Positions 1 through 6,337 of a stretch of 61,835 nt of DNA are shown piece by piece. A program made the translations under genes and the position numbers. The notes below the pieces were generated by a model. It was not told the origin of the DNA. It ran no database searches and worked only from the letters and a program-made list of their open reading frames with translations. The number at the start of each line of letters is the position of its first letter. Positions within the stretch are counted from its first letter, which is position 1. Location of the stretch: assembly GCF_900313035.1 (NCBI RefSeq), contig NZ_OMPS01000005.1:1-61835 (forward strand), given 5' to 3'. This DNA is from Ruegeria sp. EL01. Lineage in GTDB: Bacteria > Pseudomonadota > Alphaproteobacteria > Rhodobacterales > Rhodobacteraceae.

Positions 1-411
1 ACCCACGTGGCGCTCGGCCTCGGTATGGCCGCCTGCCAGAAAGGCCTGGCGGTTCGCTTCACAACCGCTGCCGCAATCGTCCACGAGTTGATGGAGGCCC
101 GCGACGAGCGCCAGCTCCTGCGGCTGCAAAAGCAACTGGTGAAACAGAAGCTCCTGATCATCGACGAGCTGGGCTTCGTGCCCCTCAGCAAAACCGGCGC
201 TGAGCTGCTGTTCGAACTGATCTCCCAAAGGTACGAACGCGGCTCCATCATGATCACCTCAAACCTGCCCTTCGATGAGTGGACGGAAACGTTCGGATCA
301 GAGCGCCTCACCGGTGCCTTGCTCGACCGGCTGACCCACCATGTCAGCATCCTGGAGATGAACGGAGAAAGCTATCGTCTGGCACAGAGCAGGGCTCGGC
401 AGAACTCCTAA
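1..411 (+). CDS. istB: IS21-family helper ATPase IstB, 5' end outside window
   Basis: This is the C-terminal part of the IstB ATPase that assists the IS21-family transposase IstA. The reading frame is open from base 1, where the first codons read T-H-V-A-L-G-L-G and correspond to the residues just after the Walker A lysine of IstB (G-K-T-H-x-A). Walker B is seen as LLIIDELGF, followed by the sensor-like stretch TSNLPFDEWTETFG and the conserved ALLDRLTHH. About half of a normal 240-260 residue IstB is missing to the left of the window, and istA should lie there too. The frame ends naturally at 411, so the visible part is intact. The family assignment is firm; the IS subtype cannot be named. 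Confidence 0.93.
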   Translation, partial: THVALGLGMAACQKGLAVRFTTAAAIVHELMEARDERQLLRLQKQLVKQKLLIIDELGFVPLSKTGAELLFELISQRYERGSIMITSNLPFDEWTETFGSERLTGALLDRLTHHVSILEMNGESYRLAQSRARQNS

Positions 412-442
412 TACGCGGAAAAGATTGGTCCTGACGGACCAA

Positions 443-491
443 GACGCCTTGGCAACCGCCAGCTATTTGGGAGCGCGTTTGCCAAGGCGTC
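443..491. repeat. 13-bp inverted repeat after istB
   Basis: GACGCCTTGGCAA at 443-455 pairs perfectly with TTGCCAAGGCGTC at 479-491 around a 23-nt loop. It sits between the istB stop codon and the terminal repeats of the IS. It may end istB transcription or block outside transcripts, but no T-run follows it. Confidence 0.55.
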
Positions 492-650
492 GGCCACCCA
501 AGCAATGGACGACTTTTGCTCCGCCCCGTGGCAGAATTTTACTCCGCCGTTGACATGCTGAGCCCATTCTTATCGAGCAAGTTTTCAAAATTTCTTCGAG
601 TCAGTGTTCAGAATAGCCAGTTGTGGTTTGAGACTCTCAAAACGTAGAGC

Positions 651-1811
651 TTAATCAACTCGCACAGCGTGGAATTCGCCGAATTCAAACAGAACTTCAT
701 TGTCGCCGAGATCGCCCCAATCCTCAACAAAGGGCTGCCAACTCGACCCACTAACATCGAAGTGAATGGCAGCCGCTTCCAATCCATTTGGTATCAGCGA
801 GAGAGTGGACTGTGTTTCTGCTACATTCACATCCGTGCGGACCCGCTCATCGAAAACATCATAATAATTTCCTTCTTCGGGAAAGCCTTCTGGAACAACA
901 AAAAAATTAAAACTATCCGGCCAGACCAGTGTTGGAGCACCGCCATTATTGGTATGAAAAGCACTCTTTAACGACAACGAATCGTAGCGGAACTCGATTA
1001 CAAGATCGCTTCCATCCTCAAAGACACGAGACTCAAATCCATAGCTGTATGCCGCTGCAATCGCCATATCCAATCCATCGTCGGGTTCATAGCCACCGCG
1101 CAGCGGGCGCTTGTCATCCGATATTCGACCAATCGCAAGAAGCCCGTCTGCACCCGCATTCACTGGTAGAAGAACAACTGGCGCAGTCGGCCCATCATAG
1201 TGAACGAAACTCTCAAACTCCAAAGGGTCAAATTCATCCGGGGTATCTCGATAGGTTTTTGAGACCTTCTCAAGATCGCCGGAGAAAAGAGCTGAAGGAT
1301 TGTCCTGATCACGTGCAACTGTGGTGAGAACTGAGGCAACTGCATCGCCGATATGAAACGTTCCAACAAGCTGATCGTACACCCGGCGTGGCAAGTGTTT
1401 TGTTTCATCGTCGCTTACCATCCACGCATCAGCACCACTTTGGGAAAAGTAAATCGGATCAGTGAAGTTCTTCCCGACGTCAGGAAAGCGCCATCTGACA
1501 ACAAGGCTATTTAGGCTGGCACCGCTTAGTAATGCAGTAAATTTTGAGGAACTCTCTTGAGCGTCATCTCTTGCCTGATCACGCTGAGTCTCAAGTTGGC
1601 CAACAAGTGTTTGATGCCGTTCTTCTTCACGAACGGCCTTTTGTGCCGCTGACACAGAGTTTTGCCAAGTCGCATATATACCGACCAGCAGACCCGCGAC
1701 GGTTATGCAGGTTGCAATGATGGCATTCCTGTCGTTGCGTTTTTCTTTAAACCAGATTCCAAACAACGCCGACGCACCGCCGATCAATATAGCCGATGTT
1801 GCAAGCCACAT
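651..1811 (-). CDS. Membrane-anchored coiled-coil protein of unknown function
   Basis: I do not recognise this 386-residue protein. Two hydrophobic segments are visible near the N-terminus (about residues 4-21 and 30-48), separated by a charged stretch KEKRNDRN. They are followed by a charged, probably helical or coiled-coil segment (about 50-95, rich in E, R, Q) and a soluble region of about 290 residues with no motif I can name. The likely topology is two membrane helices with a large soluble domain. The ATG at 1811 lies only 5 nt after the stop codon of the small exported protein encoded upstream (1817-2068), so the two are probably co-transcribed. It lies between the IS21 end and the resolvase gene, in accessory DNA. 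Confidence 0.6.
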   Translation of the reverse strand: MWLATSAILIGGASALFGIWFKEKRNDRNAIIATCITVAGLLVGIYATWQNSVSAAQKAVREEERHQTLVGQLETQRDQARDDAQESSSKFTALLSGASLNSLVVRWRFPDVGKNFTDPIYFSQSGADAWMVSDDETKHLPRRVYDQLVGTFHIGDAVASVLTTVARDQDNPSALFSGDLEKVSKTYRDTPDEFDPLEFESFVHYDGPTAPVVLLPVNAGADGLLAIGRISDDKRPLRGGYEPDDGLDMAIAAAYSYGFESRVFEDGSDLVIEFRYDSLSLKSAFHTNNGGAPTLVWPDSFNFFVVPEGFPEEGNYYDVFDERVRTDVNVAETQSTLSLIPNGLEAAAIHFDVSGSSWQPFVEDWGDLGDNEVLFEFGEFHAVRVD

Positions 1812-1816
1812 GGCCC

Positions 1817-2068
1817 TTATCCTTCCATCCCAGCAATGCAGTTATAGATAGCGTCCGAACTGCTGCATTTGTTGGTGCGGAACGCAGAAATTAGTTCAAA
1901 TTTGCCTGTCGACAGGTTAACGTCATAGGCACCTTCGATGAAAAGGCCATAGTGCTGGTCGATAACTTGAGCACCACCGGCCTCGTCAGCTCGAGCGTAT
2001 GGGAAATGAAGCGAGAGGTAGAGCGGAAAAACGCTCAATCCGGCAATAAATGTACGTCTTTCAAGCAT
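1817..2068 (-). CDS. Small exported protein, unknown function
   Basis: This 83-residue protein begins MLERRTFIAGLSVFPLYL, a positively charged N-terminus followed by a hydrophobic core, and has a plausible signal-peptide cleavage site near A-R-A-D-E at about residues 25-28. The mature part is only about 55 residues and has two cysteines (in TNKCSSSDAIYNC) that could form a disulphide. The RR pair at residues 4-5 is weakly Tat-like. It precedes the 386-residue membrane protein gene by 5 nt. No family is recognised; start choice and export are inferred from composition only. Confidence 0.5.
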   Translation of the reverse strand: MLERRTFIAGLSVFPLYLSLHFPYARADEAGGAQVIDQHYGLFIEGAYDVNLSTGKFELISAFRTNKCSSSDAIYNCIAGMEG

Positions 2069-2231
2069 AGTAACTCAATATACTTATAAAATCGTAAGCA
2101 ACCCAGCATCGTGTGGCTGCCCGTCAATACTAAGTGCTTTGGAGGAGTTATTCCATATAAACCGTTATCACATCTTAAGCCGTTCGTCACGCTATGGTTG
2201 CGCGACATCCATCAGCGCCGCCCGCTAACCG

Positions 2232-2822
2232 CTATTCCAGACGGTCTAAATGTCGTCGTAGAGTGATACGATTTACCTTCATTTTCCGGGCTATTTCAGC
2301 AACCGTTACTCCGCCTTCGGACATGATGCGTTGAGCTTCCAAAATGGTATCGCTATCGAGCGCCGGAGGACGACCGAGGCGCGCACCGCGCTTCCGGGCT
2401 GCATTCAATCCGGTGCGTGTGTTTTCAGCAATGATATCGCGCTGGAATTCCGCAAACGCGCTGAACAGGTGAAACACAAGTTTGCCACCGGGCGTGGTTG
2501 TGTTGATCCCTTCGCTGATGGAACAGAAATGTACGTTCTTCTTCTGAAACCAGATCAGAAGATCGGCAAGATGCAGGACAGAGCGCCCAAGCCGATCAAG
2601 TTTGAAAACCACAACGGTATCGCCAGCCTTTAGTTCGTCCAACATGGCATCAAGGCCGTTGCGACTGGCTTTCGTGCCGGAAATGCCGTGATCTTCGAAG
2701 ACCAAATCACAGGCAACGTTCTCAAGGGCATCGCGTTGCATGCGGAGTTTTTGGTCTTTTGTCGAAACCCGTGCATAGCCAATCCGCCGCCCCGGTGCGT
2801 CGATGATTGGCCAAATGCTCAT
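2232..2822 (-). CDS. Serine resolvase/invertase (Pin-like site-specific recombinase)
   Basis: This 196-residue protein is a complete small serine recombinase. The catalytic domain starts at IGYARVSTKDQ, with the nucleophile serine at residue 20. The active-site arginine motif is VVFKLDRLGRS, and the long helix E reads FHLFSAFAEFQRDIIAENT. A C-terminal helix-turn-helix (VTVAEIARKMKVNRITLRRHL region) should bind the crossover site. Such enzymes resolve cointegrates or invert DNA on plasmids and islands. The N-terminal extension before IGYARVS is about 13 residues, slightly longer than usual, so a later start is possible. A perfect 10-bp dyad lies just upstream of the start (2828-2861) and is a candidate res or operator site. 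Confidence 0.92.
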   Translation of the reverse strand: MSIWPIIDAPGRRIGYARVSTKDQKLRMQRDALENVACDLVFEDHGISGTKASRNGLDAMLDELKAGDTVVVFKLDRLGRSVLHLADLLIWFQKKNVHFCSISEGINTTTPGGKLVFHLFSAFAEFQRDIIAENTRTGLNAARKRGARLGRPPALDSDTILEAQRIMSEGGVTVAEIARKMKVNRITLRRHLDRLE

Positions 2823-2827
2823 TCCGT

Positions 2828-2861
2828 CACCTGTTCAAAAACGAACCTTTCTGAACAGGTG
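2828..2861. promoter_or_regulatory. Dyad upstream of resolvase gene, candidate res or operator site
   Basis: CACCTGTTCA (2828-2837) and TGAACAGGTG (2852-2861) form a perfect 10-bp inverted repeat with a 14-bp centre. It begins 6 bp upstream of the resolvase start codon. Small serine recombinases often act at, and repress from, dyads in this position. The role is inferred from position only. Confidence 0.45.
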
Positions 2862-2977
2862 GCGCGAAATGCGCACTGGGATGATTTGCAACCGCGAAAC
2901 AGGCGGTTTCTGGAGTGTTCCAAATATACAGTTTCCATAGTCCAATTGAAAGTGTAAGTGTTCAAAATCCTTCGTTT

Positions 2978-3325
2978 ATGATCACTCGTAATACATTGTT
3001 TTCAAAGGCATTTATGACATTTTTGATGCTTCATCCACAGCTTGTCGTGGCAGGCGATTTTACTGGCGCAGATGTGTTGGAATGGAGTTTAGAAAGCCAG
3101 AGCAGCTTTTACCAAACATCTATTTCTATGGCAGGAATTGTTGCGGCAAGAACGGGCAATCACGATGAGATCGTGACATGTATCAACGGTTGGTACTCAA
3201 GTTCGCATCAACTGGAGCGGAATAGCTATATCCGCAATAAACTAAGGGATTTTTCGACTTACCACCCACAAGGTGTTATTCTCGCCGTGCTGGAAGAAGC
3301 ATGCGGCGACTTTGACAGAAGTTAG
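2978..3325 (+). CDS. Small exported protein, possibly Rap1a-like
   Basis: The probable product is 115 residues from the ATG at 2978, where MITRNTLFSKAFMTFLMLHPQ gives a signal-peptide profile followed by A-G-D. An in-frame ATG 63 nt upstream would add a non-hydrophobic tail and is less likely. The mature protein has two cysteines (TCINGWY and LEEACGDF). The ending HPQGVILAVLEEACGDF resembles the C-terminal helix of Rap1a/Tai-type periplasmic immunity proteins, but I cannot align the rest with confidence. It is convergent with the coiled-coil gene at 3322-4101, and the two stop codons overlap by 4 bp. Unknown function is the safe call. Confidence 0.5.
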   Translation: MITRNTLFSKAFMTFLMLHPQLVVAGDFTGADVLEWSLESQSSFYQTSISMAGIVAARTGNHDEIVTCINGWYSSSHQLERNSYIRNKLRDFSTYHPQGVILAVLEEACGDFDRS

Positions 3326-4101
3326 AATTTCGGGATTTCTGGACTTGAACTAGAAAGCACACTACCGGAGCTGGCCACTGATGGTGTTGGTGCTGAAGCC
3401 AGTATGTCATCAAAGTTCGAATTTACGGACTCTTCGATTTCGTCCATGCGTTCTTTGAACCCTTCCAGCTCATCGCTGGTTTCAGCATGGGATTCATCTT
3501 CCATTGCTGCCTGCATGTCTCCAATCTCGGCCTGCCCAGATCGGATATCACTTTCAATTGCGTTCAACCGTTCTAGGCGTTCATTGTCTGCTTGAAAGCC
3601 TTCATAGCTTGGTTCATCGCCATACCAGATAATCGTGGCCGCAAGTTCGGCGGCGACGACTGCTCCATCTTGTGTCCGCACGTCACCTTTTACATCTTTG
3701 AATACCTTCGTACCGTCCGGTAGGCTTGCCGCGCGATCTAGATTGTCATCAATGGAATTTCGGGTTTGCTCAATTTGAGCCTGAACTTTCTCAAGCAAGG
3801 CATCCAATCGGGTCTGTGCATCAGAAAGGGCAGTTTGCGTTTCTTCAAAAAGCGCTGCGTATGCGGGATTTTCTAGCATCATCGCTTGTAGTGCGCTTAG
3901 GGCGGCGTCTTTGCGAGCCTCACGTTTTTCATAACCCTTTGCTTCTTTGGCATCAGCGCCCAAGAAGCGGGAAATTCTTCCCACATCACGTCCGGCCATC
4001 TCGTTTTGAAGATCATCAAAGTCCCGCGCATGACGGGCAAAGCGCTCGGTTAGTTTGGTTTCAATGTCATTTTCGTCTAAAGTCACAATGAAATTATACA
4101 C
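3322..4101 (-). CDS. Cytoplasmic coiled-coil protein, unknown function
   Basis: This 259-residue acidic protein is rich in E, D, A, Q and K, with long heptad-like stretches at about residues 60-125 (ALSALQ to QIEQTRNS) and 185-235. A short non-coil segment around residues 130-175 contains DGTKVFKDVKGDV and AAELAATIIWYGDEPSYEG and may be a small folded domain. The C-terminus is a serine-rich tail. There is no signal peptide or membrane helix. No family is recognised. Its place between a resolvase and a toxin-antitoxin pair suggests cargo of the mobile element, possibly a phage- or plasmid-derived protein. Confidence 0.6.
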   Translation of the reverse strand: MYNFIVTLDENDIETKLTERFARHARDFDDLQNEMAGRDVGRISRFLGADAKEAKGYEKREARKDAALSALQAMMLENPAYAALFEETQTALSDAQTRLDALLEKVQAQIEQTRNSIDDNLDRAASLPDGTKVFKDVKGDVRTQDGAVVAAELAATIIWYGDEPSYEGFQADNERLERLNAIESDIRSGQAEIGDMQAAMEDESHAETSDELEGFKERMDEIEESVNSNFDDILASAPTPSVASSGSVLSSSSPEIPKF

Positions 4102-4212
4102 TTAACTGAATTAAGGATTGGTTAACCAAGAAGAAGCCCGTGCAAAACTGCCATGTTGAGCATTTGGCAATCTGTCGCATTATGTGCTACAATTCTTGGA
4201 TAGGAGACAAAC

Positions 4213-4482
4213 ATGGCACGAAACCCAAGTATATCCCTGACGGATCATCAGCAAGAATTTGTACGCACGCTTGTAGATAGCGGACGTTACCACGGCGTGT
4301 CGGAAGTCGTCCGCGCCGGGCTGCGCTTGCTTGAAGACGAAGAAGAGCGCCGAGATGCCGAGCGCCAGATACTGCGCGCCGGAGTTCAGGACGGCTTGGC
4401 TGATATTGAAGCGGGCCGCGTTTCTGACTTTGACCCAGCGCGCATCATCGCCAAAGGGGAGTCGCAGCGATCAAGCCGCTAA
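4213..4482 (+). CDS. parD: ParD-like ribbon-helix-helix antitoxin
   Basis: This 89-residue protein has the ParD/CopG-type N-terminal ribbon-helix-helix (SISLTDHQQEFVRTLVDSG) followed by YHGVSEVVRAGLRLLEDEE, the classic ParD helix 2. A charged C-terminal tail would wrap the toxin. It should bind its own promoter as a dimer of dimers and neutralise the ParE toxin encoded next to it. The start is well placed, with AGGAGA about 7 nt upstream of the ATG. Its 3' end overlaps the toxin frame by 13 bp, the usual arrangement for translational coupling. Confidence 0.92.
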   Translation: MARNPSISLTDHQQEFVRTLVDSGRYHGVSEVVRAGLRLLEDEEERRDAERQILRAGVQDGLADIEAGRVSDFDPARIIAKGESQRSSR

Positions 4483-4784
4483 CACTTCGGATAACTGAAA
4501 AGGCGGAAAATGATCTGGCGGAAATCTGGACCTATATCGCAGAGGATTCGCCAAACAACGCAACCGCGTTCATTAATCAAATCACTGAACGATTTGAACC
4601 GCTTCTCCAGCACCCCGAGATTGGACCGTCCCGCGACGAGCTTGCACCCGGATTGCGCGTCCATTTCCACAAGAATTACGCGATCTATTATACCGCCTCG
4701 GACGAAGACTTGATCATTGTCCATGTCGTGCATGGTTCGCGGGATGCTGTGGCCCTGTTCGCAGAGTCGGGCGCAGATCACTGA
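4470..4784 (+). CDS. parE: ParE-like toxin with no canonical start codon
   Basis: The frame after parD encodes a RelE/ParE-fold toxin: it begins IKPLTLRITEKAENDLAEIW, continues through TYIAEDSPNNATAFINQI and LQHPEIGPSRDEL, and ends with the strands LRVHFHKNYAIYYTA and LIIVHVVHGSRD. These are the hallmark segments of ParE proteins, which poison gyrase. No ATG, GTG or TTG exists in this frame between the last upstream stop (4431-4433) and the domain. The only well-placed candidate is ATC at 4470, 9 nt after the Shine-Dalgarno AGGGGA (4455-4460), where relatives usually have ATG. Either ATC is used as a rare start or an ATG-to-ATC change has silenced the toxin. The rest is intact, with a stop at 4782-4784. 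Confidence 0.8.
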   Translation: MKPLTLRITEKAENDLAEIWTYIAEDSPNNATAFINQITERFEPLLQHPEIGPSRDELAPGLRVHFHKNYAIYYTASDEDLIIVHVVHGSRDAVALFAESGADH

Positions 4785-5527
4785 ATCGGATGTTTGATCA
4801 AGTATTTCCGCATATCGCCATAAATCATGTGGCTTGGATCAATGGATAGGCGGTGGCCGGATGTGGCGGCTTTCAGTGCATGCTGAAGCTCCACGAGTTT
4901 TAGCTCAGCGAACTTATGTTCCACCTCGATTTTCAACGAACCAACAGTCCATCTACTGGCAGGGTCTTGTTCTGCGGCTTCGATGTCTTTGATACGATCA
5001 AGGATAACGGCTTGAAGCTGCATGACAGCGGCGGGAGGCTCTTCTAATTTTCCGCGTGTGCTTGATGACTTGCAGTAGAAACGCACTGCCATCTCGATAA
5101 GTAGAAGCCCGCACTGCTCGTCAGTTGGTTCGCGATTTCCCGGATATTGAAGCGCAACCAACGATGCGAATGCATCACTCTGGGAAACAGCCTTTAAGAG
5201 TATTTCGCCTTGCTGCTCAATTCGACCATAAGGATATAGAAAACGCCCAGCCCCACCAAATAGCCGTTTGTCGGTTTGTAGGGCCTCAAACATCTTGCCC
5301 CGCAACTCCCAATAAGTGTCCCGGATCGTGCGAACAGAAATACTAGACTCCGCATGTAGTTCATTGGGCGTCTTTGCCTCTGCAAAACCACGCAAAATTC
5401 TTAGGAACTTATACTCGGATTGCTTGGCGTTTTTGACGTAGCGGTTCTTTAGTTTCGGCGGTGGTTTTGGGAGCCTAGATCTCTTGATTTTTATTGGAGG
5501 CATATTCAAGCCTTTGAAATTATGCAT
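4778..5527 (-). CDS. Possible DNA-binding protein of the mobile element
   Basis: This 249-residue protein is not recognised. It starts with a very basic region (PPIKIKRSRLPKPPPKLKNR) that could contact nucleic acid, followed by a helix-turn-helix-like stretch (AKTPNELHAESSISVRTIRD, about residues 50-70). The remainder is alpha-helical and charged. In-frame ATG codons occur at residues 1 and 9. It is convergent with parE and the 3' ends overlap by 7 bp. A replication or transfer-regulation role would fit the neighbourhood but is only inference. Confidence 0.6.
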   Translation of the reverse strand: MHNFKGLNMPPIKIKRSRLPKPPPKLKNRYVKNAKQSEYKFLRILRGFAEAKTPNELHAESSISVRTIRDTYWELRGKMFEALQTDKRLFGGAGRFLYPYGRIEQQGEILLKAVSQSDAFASLVALQYPGNREPTDEQCGLLLIEMAVRFYCKSSSTRGKLEEPPAAVMQLQAVILDRIKDIEAAEQDPASRWTVGSLKIEVEHKFAELKLVELQHALKAATSGHRLSIDPSHMIYGDMRKYLIKHPIQ

Positions 5528-5685
5528 TTAAAATCGAATATACGAAACCCTGCTTCCGTGGGCGGCTTTTCTGGCCATGCAACATCGGCTAGGTAAGCGT
5601 CATGCCGAACAACACGGCAAACCGCCTCCAGTGAGGCACACAAGGGCATAACCCGCCCACCCGAAACTGACAACGACAAACCACG

Positions 5686-5704
5686 CTGAAAATCTCATTT
5701 TCAG
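5686..5704. promoter_or_regulatory. Perfect 8-bp dyad upstream of the coupling-protein operon
   Basis: CTGAAAAT and ATTTTCAG flank a 3-bp centre (CTC). The site lies 55 bp before the start of the small membrane protein gene at 5759, in the 231-bp gap after the divergent gene at 4778-5527. It could be an operator for the transfer genes or a short hairpin in their leader. No clear promoter boxes are assigned. Confidence 0.35.
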
Positions 5705-5758
5705 TGCTCACCCAAGCTGTGTCTAACGCAGCCCCAAACAAAGAAAGGAACGAAGAAG

Positions 5759-6058
5759 ATGCATCCACACCAATACAACTCCGGTCCCGGCGGCGGCGGT
5801 CCCGGGGCTGACATGAAAGGAGGGTTCGCGACCTGCGCTGCGGCCATGGTTTCGATCCTCATCACCCCGATCTTCGCCGAATACACGATGCCTTACGTCA
5901 TCTGGCTCGCTGAAGATCACTACGAGCGCGAGACCGTCGGTCTTATCGCTTTTGCGTGGGACATCATCGCATGGCCGATGACGTTCTTCGCAGCCCGTGC
6001 TGCCATTGGCGCAGCGCTCACTATGGCAGGCGTCTATCTCGCATACCGCCTGATCTAA
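5759..6058 (+). CDS. Small membrane protein upstream of the coupling protein
   Basis: This 99-residue protein has a glycine/proline-rich start (HPHQYNSGPGGGGPGADMKGG) and then three probable membrane segments: about residues 23-41 (FATCAAAMVSILITPIFA), 60-76 (VGLIAFAWDIIAWPMTF) and 80-97 (AAIGAALTMAGVYLAYRL). AAAGGA precedes the ATG at a good distance. It is the first gene of a run of small membrane protein, second small membrane protein and TraG/VirD4-like ATPase. That order, and the absence of membrane helices in the ATPase, suggests that it helps to anchor the coupling protein. The family is not recognised. Confidence 0.65.
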   Translation: MHPHQYNSGPGGGGPGADMKGGFATCAAAMVSILITPIFAEYTMPYVIWLAEDHYERETVGLIAFAWDIIAWPMTFFAARAAIGAALTMAGVYLAYRLI

Positions 6059-6125
6059 GCCAATTTGGCTGGCTGCAATGACGTGGCCAGACATCAAAAC
6101 TGAAACAAATATGAAAGGATACAAA

Positions 6126-6269
6126 ATGCCTAAAACAACCAAACGTCCCATTGGGACCATCTACGTCAACGAAACCAAAAAGACCTTCGGAGACAAGCTG
6201 AAGGAAGGAGCTTCTGCTGTCTGCGGGATCACCGTCTTCCTCTGGCTCCTGTCCATTGCGTTCGGCTGA
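6126..6269 (+). CDS. 47-residue single-span membrane protein
   Basis: From the ATG at 6126 the product is MPKTTKRPIGTIYVNETKKT, a charged segment with DKLKEG, then a hydrophobic helix near the C-terminus (AVCGITVFLWLLSIAFG). The Shine-Dalgarno AAAGGA lies directly before it and is part of an in-frame upstream ATGAAAGGA (6111), so an extra five residues are possible if that ATG is used. It lies between another small membrane protein and the coupling ATPase and may be an anchor subunit. Confidence 0.6.
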   Translation: MPKTTKRPIGTIYVNETKKTFGDKLKEGASAVCGITVFLWLLSIAFG

Positions 6270-6280
6270 CATAAAAACAG

Positions 6281-6306
6281 GGATGGCGGCAATACCACCG
6301 CCATCC
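6281..6306 (+). terminator. 9-bp hairpin between membrane protein and coupling protein genes
   Basis: GGATGGCGG (6281-6289) pairs with CCGCCATCC (6298-6306) across an 8-nt loop, followed by a short TTT. It lies 12 nt after the stop of the 47-residue gene and 31 nt before the coupling-protein start. It probably acts as a partial terminator or RNA-stabilising stem within the operon. Confidence 0.5.
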
Positions 6307-6337
6307 TTTCCCAGAAACAAACATGAAAGGAAACGTC

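Larger units (their letters stand above)
1..555. mobile_element. Right part of an IS21-family insertion sequence
   Basis: The element holds istB and a terminal region after its stop codon. Two near-identical 15-bp direct repeats (511-525 and 534-548, both of the form GAnTTTTnCTCCGCC) lie next to the probable terminus TTGACA at 550-555. Multiple subterminal repeats of this kind are typical transposase-binding sites at IS21 ends, which finish in CA. The left end and the target duplication are outside the window, so the exact right boundary at 555 is inferred. Confidence 0.75.

Noticed and set aside
665..690. Possible left copy of the island attachment core (GGAATTC near 671)
   Set aside because: It matches only the GGAATTC-x-CC part of the right junction and lies inside a coding frame; too short to support a left boundary.
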